DNA of 64,000 nt from Blastomussa wellsi (lineage: Eukaryota > Cnidaria > Anthozoa > Scleractinia > Plerogyridae): NCBI GenBank assembly GCA_947652115.1, contig OX393561.1:26518856-26582855 (forward strand), given 5' to 3'. The notes under the pieces are model-generated. The model saw only the letters and a list, made by a program, of their open reading frames with translations. It had not been told where the DNA came from and searched no databases. The translations under genes and the position numbers were made by a program. Positions 20,264 through 28,065 of the stretch are shown piece after piece; the stretch's first letter is position 1, and each line of letters begins with the position of its first letter.

Positions 20264-20578
20264 ATTTGCTAGGTTGTAGGGTTTGTGGCTTTCAATACGT
20301 GGGGTCAACCCGCACTAAGTTTTGCCTTCGCTCATGCTAGACTCTCAATGAATGATAATTTAAGGGACGATCTAATTTATCTACGTTTCGATAATCTGGG
20401 CCACAATGGCCTTGAAGATATCAAAGTACAGTTGATTGACAAAGTCAACAATGAAACAGACTTGTTGGACAGAGAAGGACAGTGGCCATATAGAATAAAA
20501 TGTATAAAGCCCCATGCATTAAATGAAAGGGGTTTCTTTTACAATCAGAATCAATGTACATTAACACGTAATAACTGA
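20264..20578 (+). pseudogene. Penelope-like element GIY-YIG endonuclease C-terminus
   Basis: The first part reads C-R-V-C-G-F-Q-Y-V-G-S-T-R-T-K-F, the GIY-YIG signature of Penelope-type reverse transcriptases. After a TAG and a frame change it continues L-I-Y-L-R-F-D-N-L-G-H-N-G-L-E-D-I-K-V-Q, L-D-R-E-G-Q-W-P-Y-R and P-H-A-L-N-E. The reverse-transcriptase domain is absent, so this is a short remnant. Confidence 0.55.
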
Positions 20579-20835
20579 TCTTTAGGAAGCATTTGCTTGT
20601 CTATACACGTGCTTGTTATTAGCGCGCGCAAGGTTAAGTATGTAAGTGTTCTGTTTTCAACCGTTAAATTGTGACTTAGTGGCATGTGACACATGTAAAG
20701 GCTATTCACCCCGAGGAAGGCCGGTATATCCAACCAAGATATAGGTGACACAAAAACATATTGTCATTTTTTGTTGTTTTATTATTACTATGAAGAAATG
20801 CTTGCAAACTTCTTCTGTGGCCAAACACTTTAATA

Positions 20836-20862
20836 GACGTTTCGCCCTTTGGGCTTCTTCCG
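20836..20862 (-). ncRNA. Second hammerhead-like core, degenerate
   Basis: The minus strand reads CGGAAGA, a perfect GCCC-AAA-GGGC hairpin, GAAAC, GTC. The first box departs from CTGANGA at its second base. It lies about 260 bp beyond the GIY-YIG remnant but on the opposite strand. Stem II is intact; catalysis is uncertain. Confidence 0.3.
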
Positions 20863-20943
20863 TACAAAGTGTTACAGGATTAATATACCGGTACATGCGT
20901 ATATTTTGAGGAAAAAAATGTGAGTCAAATTTTCAGTGGACAA

Positions 20944-21360
20944 TTACCATGGACTCGAGGTGGGTTTTTGAAGATAGCCTTTTTGGAGACCCCATTTTTC
21001 GAAGCTTTCAATGTTGAAATCACCTTGTTTGGCTTTATCTAACATATATTGCTTATATTCAGCTTTTACAGCTTTTGCAAATTTTTTAGCTTCAGCATTA
21101 GGATTTGGACTTGGTTTCAAAGCTTCTTTCAGCAGAGCAAAACCAGATGTTACAGCCCATGGATCTTTTGCACTTCTTCCTTCCAAAATATTCCCACCTT
21201 TTTGAGTGGAAATAAAGCGTGATTTTTTATGATCCCTGTCAGCACAAATCAACTGAATATAAGGGTTGGCATTTTTTGCAACCATCTGCTTTTCATTTTT
21301 ATTGCTGTTCAACTTTTTATGAATGATGCAGTAAGTTTTGGTTTTGCCAGGGTCGTTATT
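20944..21360 (-). CDS. Conserved unknown protein, element C left remnant
   Basis: The frame runs from about 21360 (D-P-G-K-T-K-T-Y-C-I-I-H-K-K) through N-P-Y-I-Q-L-I-C-A-D-R-D-H-K-K-S-R-F-I-S-T-Q-K-G-G-N and ends 20944 with a Lys-rich helix and G-D-F-N-I-E-S-F-E-K-W. About 135 residues are open without an internal stop; an upstream in-frame ATG is not evident. It lies just outside Polinton B, at the place in element C that corresponds to the C2H2-gene end of Polinton A. I recognise it as cnidarian-repeat-like but cannot give a function. Confidence 0.35.
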   Translation of the reverse strand, partial: NNDPGKTKTYCIIHKKLNSNKNEKQMVAKNANPYIQLICADRDHKKSRFISTQKGGNILEGRSAKDPWAVTSGFALLKEALKPSPNPNAEAKKFAKAVKAEYKQYMLDKAKQGDFNIESFEKWGLQKGYLQKPTSSPW

Positions 21361-21447
21361 AAATCAAACTACCATTGCATCCATAATATTAAAATGTATA
21401 AAAAAACAATTTCTAAAATATATATATAGAAATGGAAAATTCGCAAA

Positions 21448-21664
21448 AGTAGTAAAGCAAGCTCTCTTGGACTGTAGCCAATCAGAATCGAGTATATAGA
21501 TCATGTGACCGCTCTCGACCAATGAGAAGGCTGAATTTCATTGAAAATGGCCGCCATGAAGAAAAGGCCTGTGATTGGCTGAGAAACAATGGACAACCCT
21601 GCTACTGTCCGCCATCTTGGATTTTTAAACCGAAAGTGGAAAAATCACGTGACAACCAGAAATG
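21448..21664 (+). repeat. Left terminal inverted repeat of Polinton B
   Basis: It pairs with 59975-60211 over about 215 bp with roughly one mismatch per ten bases. It contains GCCAATCAG, ACCAATGAG and TGATTGGC, that is, several CCAAT boxes, so it may act as a promoter as well as a transposition end. Confidence 0.8.
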
Positions 21665-21683
21665 GAATGTCAATTCAATTTAT

Positions 21684-23060
21684 TTAACAACAGTAAGAAT
21701 AATAACAATAGTTACGGGAAAAGACATCGAGATCCTTAATGCCATGGTAACGGTTGCCATGTTTAAGTAAACAAACAACATCGATTTTGTCGTAAAGGTC
21801 TACAAACAACAAATGACAGGCATGATCCAAAGAACTGACTTTGATGACTAACAACTGACTGTAAGTTAACAAATCTTGCAAGTTCATGAAATCGTAAATG
21901 TTCCAAGGTTCATTGTTCTCTTTAACCAGTGTGTGAAGATCTTGGGCGTAAGTGAATGGGTCTTTGTCGTGTTTAAAGTAACGCCTTCGCTTGCAGGCCT
22001 CCAGGAGGGACTTGTATTTTTTGTACACCATGTTGTCATATACACTGAATGCAAATATGGCGGAGCACTCGGTTGTCGCCCGGGACGAATCGCATTAAAG
22101 CGAGGCTAGTCAGCCTTTCTTGACCAGAAAGTCTTGCTTCGTTTTGTTTCGCACTCCCTTCGCGTTTTCGTGTTCCTGGATGCCAACAGAAGGGAGTAGA
22201 ATCTTCCATTACAGAGAAAGTGTTTTTTAAGTTTCCCCGTTCACCTTTGAGGGGAAAACAGACAAAGAAAACACGTGCAATGCAGCTCACGATCGGCAAA
22301 GGAACTGTTCAGCCTGGAAGATCTTAGAAAATGTGTAAGAGATCGCATTCATCTCCGAGTCGTTGTCATTTGGCTCAATGCTTTCAATGGTTTCAATGAC
22401 GGGGCAATTAAAGTTCATTCGCTTGGTTATTACACCGCAGTATTTGTTTCGTGCGATTCCGTGCGAGTGGACGCGGTCGTAAACAACTTCTTCCTTTGAT
22501 ACATTAAGAGGAGCTTTTCTTAACCTTGGGGAAGGTTCTGGCCATGCAAATCGTGTTGGAACATCACCAGGCACCACATGAGCTCATCATTTAACCAACG
22601 TTTCTAAGATCTCCTGCGGCGATCATGACTTCTTTTCTTCGGCTCAACGAATTATATTAATCCACTATTTTCCCTTAGAGGTAAACGGTAAAAGATTTCT
22701 ATCCCTTCTCGAGGCATTCAGAAACACAAAAACGCGTAGGCAGTGCGAAACAAAACGAACCAAATCGACAACGAAGCAAGACTTTCTGGTCAAAACAAAG
22801 CATTGAAGACTGACTAGCCTCGCTTTCATGCGACTTGTACCAGGCGACAACCGAGTGATCCGCCATATTTGCATTCGGTGTATTGAACGAGGTAAGTGTT
22901 CCAAAGTTGCAATAGTTCGACCATGACGGTCGGTCCCAAGGGATCATCCTCGGGTAGTACATAGGGTTTTTTCACAAACTCAGCAACGTCAGTGTCTATG
23001 GTGAGCAAGAACCCGATTCTCTTTCTGTCTTGCAATCGTTCACACAGTGGTTTGAGACGC
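21684..23060 (-). pseudogene. PolB N-terminal region-like fragment at the left end of Polinton B
   Basis: Two pieces are separated by a foldback element (22040-22883). The upstream piece has V-L-R-L-K-P-L-C-E-R-L-Q-D-R-K-R. The downstream piece (22031-21684) has N-L-Q-D-L-L-T-Y-S-Q-L-L-V-I-K-V and L-L-K-H-G-N-R-Y-H-G-I-K-D-L-D-V-F, followed by Y-C-Y-Y-S-Y-C. The H-Y-H-x-I then Cys-rich pattern parallels the plus-strand PolB pre-exonuclease region at about 58880-59010. It stops at the left terminal repeat, so no exonuclease or polymerase part follows. The match is by eye and moderately weak. Confidence 0.35.
22040..22883. mobile_element. Foldback DNA element with ~200-bp inverted ends
   Basis: Ends are ATACACTGAATGCAAATATGG (left, 22040) and its inverted near-copy ending at 22883. 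The arms reach to about 22200 and from about 22683. The interior of about 480 bp has no recognisable gene. It interrupts the PolB-like fragment of Polinton B, so it inserted after B. The target duplication is unclear, possibly TA. Confidence 0.6.
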
Positions 23061-23066
23061 AACACG

Positions 23067-23453
23067 TTAGGTTGTGAATACTGAAAAAACACATGTTTCT
23101 GCCCTGTTTGACGAATTGTTTTGTCTCCACTCCATACATCCTATGAGGAAAGCTAGGTTTACTCTCTCTAACTTGATGATTGTGTCCAGCTTCTCTGCTG
23201 ACATTTCCTCCATCTGCGTGACCATTCTGTCTCTGTAATTAGTGATTTCTCGGGTGATTATTACAGCCTCACGTAACATCACACCCCTCAATGCATTCTC
23301 GGGGATGTCTTTCACAGGATGTTTCTTTTTTGGGGGCTGAACTGCATCTGCCGTGGCTTCAGCCGTGGTGTCAGCTGTGCTGTTGTTGTTGACAGCAATC
23401 TCTTCCTGATTTGCTTGTTCCATGTTGTTTGAATTTGTGCACAGACAACCCAT
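23067..23453 (-). CDS. Unrecognised 128-residue protein with N-terminal MGCLC
   Basis: The open frame starts M-G-C-L-C-T-N, which fits N-myristoylation with adjacent Cys palmitoylation, if the first ATG is used. A Thr/Ala-rich linker leads to P-P-K-K-K-H-P-V-K-D-I-P and a helical part with R-E-I-T-N-Y-R-D-R-M and E-K-L-D-T-I-I-K-L-E-R-V-N-L-A-F-L. The last 20 residues run into the PolB-like fragment in another frame, so the true end may differ. There is no known family. Confidence 0.35.
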   Translation of the reverse strand: MGCLCTNSNNMEQANQEEIAVNNNSTADTTAEATADAVQPPKKKHPVKDIPENALRGVMLREAVIITREITNYRDRMVTQMEEMSAEKLDTIIKLERVNLAFLIGCMEWRQNNSSNRAETCVFSVFTT

Positions 23454-23607
23454 GAAAAAGCAATGTATCCGCTTGTGCTTTTATGCACGATGGGAGACCC
23501 CACGTGATGTGTCACGTGAGGGGTATGGGGGTATCCCCCTTTTTCGAGGTCACATGACCTGTCGTTTGCCTACAAGTGTTTGGGTCGTGTTCTTTGTGTG
23601 AAGAAAA

Positions 23608-24093
23608 TGGCAATGGGACAAAGTCGTCGATTGAGTGGAAGAAACCCTGAATTCGAATTGATCGACGATCGTTGTTTTGTGTGTTTGTTGTCTATTGACA
23701 TGAGTTCCTTGTTGCAGTGCGTGCATCGCGAATATTGCAGTAAATTCCTACATCGATGCCACAATGTAAATCCCGACAACCTCTTTTGCAAACATTGTCA
23801 AGCAAAGGTGGTCGTTCCCTTGGATCAGGAAGCCTTGAATCGTATTCAGCGGTATCAAGAGGAACGCTTGTACAGAAATTTTCACATGCTTGGAGAACAC
23901 AGCTTTGATGTGTGGGGAGTCTGCCTTGCAAGCGAAACCCATGTGATTTTTTCCTTTTTTTGCAGCTGCCTTACCCGCTTGACGAGAGCGTATGGGTGCC
24001 ATTGCTGGAGGTTGCAGAGGAAATGGTCCATGCCTATCCTACCCTCAGAGACGACAGTTGCTTCGTGGTGACTGGAGATGATTTCACACCATG
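23608..24093 (+). CDS. RING-like zinc-finger protein with a probable small intron
   Basis: The ATG at 23608 opens a protein with C-F-V-C then Q-C-V-H-R-E-Y-C, a C-H-N stretch and F-C-K-H-C, a RING-type ligand series. Near 23940-23962 lies a GT followed by a polypyrimidine tract and TTTGCAG. Splicing there would join the zinc-finger exon to L-P-Y-P-L-D-E-S-V-W-V-P-L-L-E-V and the TGA at 24091-24093. It stands on the plus strand between minus-strand genes of Polinton B. A ubiquitin-ligase-like role would be inference only. The donor is not certain. Confidence 0.4.
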
Positions 24094-24185
24094 AAATGGA
24101 TATGACCGACAAATTGTTTCTCGAAGAAATTTTACGTAGGTTTTTCAATAGACTGTTTTTGTTTGCGAGCCGGTTAAGTTATGTG

Positions 24186-24656
24186 TTAAGATTGAGATAC
24201 CAGTGAGTCCAGTGAGCCAAGCTTGTGACAAACGCGAACTGGGCGAGTTCGTGTTGAATAGTCATGGTGTTCCCTAGAATACGTTATTTTTTGCCAACGT
24301 AGTGATGAATGTAGAAGAGATTTAAAGTCGGTGTCGTTTTTCTTTTTTGATAGGTTCATTCCTTGAAGACCACGTGTTAAGTGGATGTGAGCCAATCTTC
24401 CCACCCTTGAGTGGGTGGAACTTTTCAACTTCGGTTTTCTTCCTCTTTTTCTTCCTCTTTTTTGTTTGGGTGGTTCTTCCTCCTCCTCGTCTGCACCGGT
24501 GGCCGCTTGCTGCAATGCCGAAGTCGTGGAATCGTCTAACCCCAACTGTTTACCAAGACTACCCACCACAGCTTTCTTGACTCCTTTTCTCACGGCTTGC
24601 TTGAAACCTTTGATGCCTTTCTTGCTCGAGATGACCTTTTTCTTGCTAGGTGTCAT
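24186..24656 (-). CDS. Basic core-like protein with AT-hook-like motif
   Basis: From the ATG at 24656 the protein is very basic (K-K-K-V-I-S-S-K-K-G-I-K-G-F-K-Q-A-V-R-K-G-V-K-K). It has an acidic patch of E residues and then K-R-G-R-K-R-G-R-K-P-K, an AT-hook-like element. The later part (after about residue 80) loses compositional bias and may be out-of-frame decay. Position and charge suggest a DNA-condensing virion core protein of Polinton B; this is inference. Confidence 0.4.
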   Translation of the reverse strand: MTPSKKKVISSKKGIKGFKQAVRKGVKKAVVGSLGKQLGLDDSTTSALQQAATGADEEEEEPPKQKRGRKRGRKPKLKSSTHSRVGRLAHIHLTRGLQGMNLSKKKNDTDFKSLLHSSLRWQKITYSREHHDYSTRTRPVRVCHKLGSLDSLVSQS

Positions 24657-24748
24657 GAAAATGGGTTTCTTGGACGTGACGGGTTCCTTTTTGATGATTG
24701 GTGGTGGGGTGTGGTGGGTGCATGAGGTGTTGGGGTGCCTTTGATGAT

Positions 24749-25042
24749 TTATTTCATTAAGTTCTCCCAGGGTGCATTTAACAATGCTTCGTCCTCGTCA
24801 TCATTGTCTCGTGCTGCAGGTCCTGCACACAAGGGACCTTGTCGGATGCGTTTGGTCAATCGTCCCACCTCCTTGTCGATCGGTTTGAGTTTTTTGACGG
24901 CGATGCCGGGTGGAATGTGTTTGTCTTGAGAAATGAGTTGTCTTTCGGCAGACAGGCGAGCCGCTTTACTCAAGAGAGCACTCTCGGTCAGTTTGCCTTT
25001 GTAATACTGGGTCAGTTGCTCCATCTCGTCTGCGGGGACCAT
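24749..25042 (-). CDS. Conserved small protein of F54H12.2-type Polintons
   Basis: From the ATG at about 25042 the frame reads M-V-P-A-D-E-M-E-Q-L-T-Q-Y-Y-K-G-K-L-T-E-S-A-L-L-S, then a basic helical middle (L-K-P-I-D-K-E-V-G-R-L-T-K-R-I-R), an acidic D-D-E-D-E stretch and A-P-W-E-N-L-M-K at the end. The V-P-x-E-E-x-x-x-L-x-x-Y-Y-K-G signature recurs in Polintons carrying the same MCP type. The frame is intact at about 97 residues. Function is unknown. Confidence 0.5.
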   Translation of the reverse strand: MVPADEMEQLTQYYKGKLTESALLSKAARLSAERQLISQDKHIPPGIAVKKLKPIDKEVGRLTKRIRQGPLCAGPAARDNDDEDEALLNAPWENLMK

Positions 25043-25154
25043 GATCACTTCGTCTGTTATTCTTCAGCAAGCTCTCGTAACACGTTTGCCGGTAGATGGC
25101 TTCTTCCGTCAAGTCTTGGACTTCTTTCTGCCAGTTGCGTCGGGTGTCGCTGCA

Positions 25155-25433
25155 CTAGGTGCACCAAGTGATCATTTTACCTGTCGGGGTGGTGGCACTC
25201 ATCTCTTGACAAGCGAGACACACTGTTTTGTTGTTGTATTTGATCGCCAAATGCTCTTGCATGAGTTTGTCGTAGGCCTCATGGCATCGGTCCAAACTCT
25301 GTTCCAACTCTGTGTTTCTATCGTTGGCTTCCTTTAATAACTGGACGAGCCAGGTGTTGGTGTCTTGGAACAATGTTATCCTCTTTTCTTGCGACAGTGA
25401 CATGCTTTGAAGGTGTCGCGTAAGCCGGACCAA
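25155..25433 (-). CDS. Short coiled-coil protein with CxxC
   Basis: About 92 residues: a helical stretch L-F-Q-D-T-N-T-W-L-V-Q-L-L-K-E-A-N-D-R-N-T-E-L-E-Q, then V-C-L-A-C-Q-E. It overlaps the end of the upstream gene in another frame near 25376-25433, so the two may be parts of one damaged gene. I do not recognise a family. Confidence 0.3.
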   Translation of the reverse strand: MVRLTRHLQSMSLSQEKRITLFQDTNTWLVQLLKEANDRNTELEQSLDRCHEAYDKLMQEHLAIKYNNKTVCLACQEMSATTPTGKMITWCT

Positions 25434-25735
25434 AATCCTTGTCCCTGCTGATTGACTAGAAAGTCTCTGCGTTGTTTCCCCGAGTTTCTGCGTTTACTCA
25501 GCTTGTGCAACCTGCTTTTATGCCTGCTCAACTTCTTGACGACCGTGAGACTCACGGGAATGTTTTTCTTGAGAAGATTCAAGACCATTTCACTCACAGC
25601 GTTGATCTGATCCGAATTGGCACGCATCAGCATCTCTTGACGTTTGTAATGGCCTCCAGAAAAGGACGTTGACGTCGTAATCGCTTGATAGCGCTTTGAT
25701 TGTCTGTAGGGTGTGTCACTGTCTTTTATGACTCA
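25376..25735 (-). pseudogene. Conserved helical protein of F54H12.2-type Polintons
   Basis: The frame opens near 25735 and reads G-G-H-Y-K-R-Q-E-M-L-M-R-A-N-S-D-Q-I-N-A-V-S-E-M-V-L-N-L-L-K-K-N-I-P, then a basic K-K-L-S-R-H-K-S-R-L-H-K-L-S-K-R-R. In related elements a Q-K-G-G then hydrophobic C-terminus follows. Here the frame runs into F-L-V-N-Q-Q-G-Q-G-F-W and stops, and the expected type of hydrophobic tail occurs separately at 26040-26190. It is probably broken or rearranged. Confidence 0.4.
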
Positions 25736-26039
25736 CATGATGCAACAAGAGGAGGATCATTTGGCGTGCCCTTTGTCGACGACCCAGTTGGTATAACTCT
25801 TCTTACCCCCTCTCCTTTTGTATTGTTGAAATTGCCGTTTGTATCCTTGGACGGTCTGTTTGGCTTTGTCGTAATCAACAGGTTGTTTCCAGGGCCTTTA
25901 TCAGGTCACTGGTGACGTTGATCCCTTTCTTGAAATCCACGATCCACGGGATCATACCCCCCCCCCTTTTTTTAGCTTTCGTGGTTTGGTGGTTCTTCTT
26001 CTTTTCTGGGTCTTGGGTATTTTGTTCACCTTCGTTTTC

Positions 26040-26190
26040 ATCGTCGTTTTCATGCTGCTGCTTCCAACCCCTTTTTGACACTGTAACTGGCTGCTCCCGA
26101 TATGCCACCCAACACAGCTGCTGTTCCTCCAGTGATCAAATCGTGAATGAGTGCTGCCAAGGGTAACAACCCTCCTTTTTGTCTCTTTCA
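26040..26190 (-). pseudogene. Hydrophobic pX-like C-terminal piece
   Basis: After a TGA the frame gives K-R-Q-K-G-G-L-L-P-L-A-A-L-I-H-D-L-I-T-G-G and A-A-V-L-G-G-I-S-G-A-A-S-Y-S-V-K-K-G. The Q-K-G-G-F/L-L-P lead with Gly/Ala-rich hydrophobic helices is typical of pX/membrane-active peptides of Polintons and adintoviruses. It is isolated from its N-terminal part. Confidence 0.35.
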
Positions 26191-26231
26191 TCTTGTTCTG
26201 TGGCCTGGTCGTCTCCTCTTCATGATTCAAA

Positions 26232-26590
26232 CTAAGTGTCACACAGTAGTGCTCCCACTTTTATCCACCCGATCGTAACAATTTTTTTTTCGTAGTCTTG
26301 CATGTACTTGTCGGACACGGCCAGGGTGAAATCGGTGATCGTGTCATCCAAGGTTTGCATCTTGATAAAGAACCCATCCAACTCATCCATAGGAAGACCG
26401 CGTGCATAGGTTCTCAATTCGATCAATGTCTTGTCGTAGGTGGTGTAGGCAAAGCGACACAGGTCGACTTTGAACAAAAACATTTTGAAATCGTTCCATC
26501 CCTTGACCATGGTGCCTACCGCTGACTAACAAGCGATCAGGATACTGTTTTCGAACACGGAACCCACGACGATCCCCCCTGCTGCCACCA
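26232..26590 (-). pseudogene. TM protein of Polinton B, homologue of the A gene at 46717
   Basis: The hydrophobic part (L-N-A-L-V-A-A-G-G-I-V-V-G-S-V-F) precedes a TAG at about 26525. The C-terminal half, 26510-26232, reads K-V-D-L-C-R-F-A-Y-T-T-Y-D-K-T-L-I-E-L-R and L-D-D-T-I-T-D-F. The latter parallels Q-N-S-T-Y-A-Y-R-S-Y-N-H-L-L and N-I-D-S-Y-V-I-D-I of the Polinton A protein. So A, B and C all carry this family. Function is unknown; a membrane role is inferred from the TM half. Confidence 0.45.
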
Positions 26591-26596
26591 ATGCAT

Positions 26597-26869
26597 TCAA
26601 ACATCCGTGACACCACTTGAAATGGTAAAACATCTGGTGGTGACACCACCATCGACAATGGTAAAATGCAGAGTCCGTCCAACTTGTACAATAATTTGAG
26701 GTCCAAGGGGCACTTGGCGTGGGTCCCGTTCAAGAGAGACACTTGTCGTTCCACTGCAAGTGATCGCTCGTGTGGAAGTGCTTCGCACGCTCGGTCTGCC
26801 CCTATCTTTGTAGGTCGTGGTGATGGTGTTAGTGGTCGTGATGCCAGCGATGCGTCTTCCCATGGCCAT
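26597..26869 (-). CDS. Short Thr/Arg-rich protein
   Basis: The open frame starts M-A-M-G-R-R-I-A-G-I-T-T-T-N-T-I-T-T-T-Y-K-D and is Ser/Thr/Arg-rich for about 35 residues. The remainder has mixed composition and a competing open frame lies on the same strand. Only the N-terminal part looks like a Polinton protein. The stop position is uncertain. Confidence 0.3.
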   Translation of the reverse strand: MAMGRRIAGITTTNTITTTYKDRGRPSVRSTSTRAITCSGTTSVSLERDPRQVPLGPQIIVQVGRTLHFTIVDGGVTTRCFTISSGVTDV

Positions 26870-26935
26870 TTGACGTTGATTGTTGAGTAAAATCTGTAAT
26901 TGTCGTTGTAAATCGAATTTATTTATTGTGGTGGC

Positions 26936-27054
26936 ATGACACAGCGTACTGGCAGGGGTCGACTCGGCCGACTACGAGGAGCTGCTGGTGTCGCTGTTTC
27001 TTCTCTTGCAAGGTTCTTTCTGGGCCACCATGTAACATCTGGTGAGAGGTGGCG
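26936..27054 (+). pseudogene. Basic Gly/Arg-rich frame cut by Polinton A
   Basis: The ATG at 26936 opens a basic frame (T-G-R-G-R-L-G-R-L-R-G-A-A-G) up to the target site. With A and one target copy ignored, the same frame stays open to 49414, about 110 codons in all. It may be a small core-like protein of Polinton B that A disrupted, or chance in GC-rich DNA. 49415-49930 shows no recognisable gene. Confidence 0.3.
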
Positions 27055-27863
27055 AGTAGTATAGAAGATGGGGGAATAAGCGCATTTTTACCATCAGCTG
27101 ATTTTGTCCTCATTTTCCGCCAGCTGATTTTGTCCTCATTTTCCGCCAGCTGATTTTATACTCATTTTCCGCTATATGATTTTATCCTCATTTTTCACCA
27201 GATGATTTTGCTTACTTATTCCACATTAAATCTTAGTATTGAATATTAGTCCTGTTGTTAAAACTGGGGAATTGAATGATATTATCTACACGAAGTATAG
27301 ATAATGTTCCATTACATATTGAATGATATTATCTACACGAAGTATAGATTTATCTGAACGAAGTATAGATAATGTTCCATTACATGGTGTTAGATATATA
27401 ATACTGAAATCCAGTATTAAATTTCAGTATTATATATAAGTATTAAATTTCAGTATTATATATAAGTATTAAATTTAAGTATTATATATAAGTATTAAAT
27501 TTCAGTATTATATATAAGTATTAAATTTAAGTATTATATATAAGTATTAAATTTAAGTATTATATATAAGTATTAAGTTTAAGTATTATATATATGTATT
27601 AAATTTCAGTATTATATATATGTATTAAATTTCAGTATTATATATAAGTATTAAATTTAAGTATTATATATATGTATTAAATTTAAGTATTATATATAAG
27701 TATTACATTTCAGTATTATATATAAGTATTAAATTTAAGTATTATATATATGTATTAAATTTAAGTATTATATATAAGTATTAAATTTAAGTATTGAATC
27801 TCAGTACTGGATTATAGGCCTGTTGTTGAAAATGTGTTAATTATTTGTATCCGCGGAATTATG
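27055..27863 (+). repeat. Left terminal inverted repeat of Polinton A
   Basis: Order from the tip: a 36-bp terminal block; about five ~28-bp subterminal units built on CAGCTGATTTTGTCCTCATT (27092-27215); a region with two ATCTACACGAAGTATAGAT copies (27285-27375); then about 15 units of ~25 bp, AAGTATTATATATAAGTATTAAATTT (about 27400-27795); and a unique inner block ending CCGCGGAATTAT. No gene lies in it. Confidence 0.9.
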
Positions 27864-28058
27864 AAAATTATGAAAATTATTGGAATTAAGTAAATTATGA
27901 AAATTATGAAAATTATTGGAATTATGAAAATTATGAAAATTATTGGAATTATGAAAATTATGAAAATTATTGGAATTAAGTAAATTATGAAAATTATGAA
28001 AATTATTAGAATTAAGTAAATTATGAAAATTATGAAAATTATTAGAATCAGTGGAATT
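27864..28058. repeat. AT-rich tandem repeat between TIR and polB
   Basis: Units built from GAAAATTATGAAAATTATTGGAATTA, some with an added AGTAAATTAT spacer, repeat about six times between the left terminal repeat and the 3' end of polB. It is non-coding. Confidence 0.8.
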
Positions 28059-28065
28059 ATTGGAA

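Noticed and set aside
22287..22577. 96-codon minus-strand frame inside the foldback element
   Set aside because: No recognisable motif; the element looks non-autonomous.
25952..26242. Basic minus-strand frame ending in Lys/Arg-rich sequence
   Set aside because: A different frame of the same strand carries the pX-like hydrophobic sequence; the basic frame looks like a shadow.
27400..27800. Possible CRISPR array because of regular ~25-bp repeats
   Set aside because: Units are contiguous and AT-rich with no spacers, and lie within a terminal inverted repeat of a eukaryotic element.
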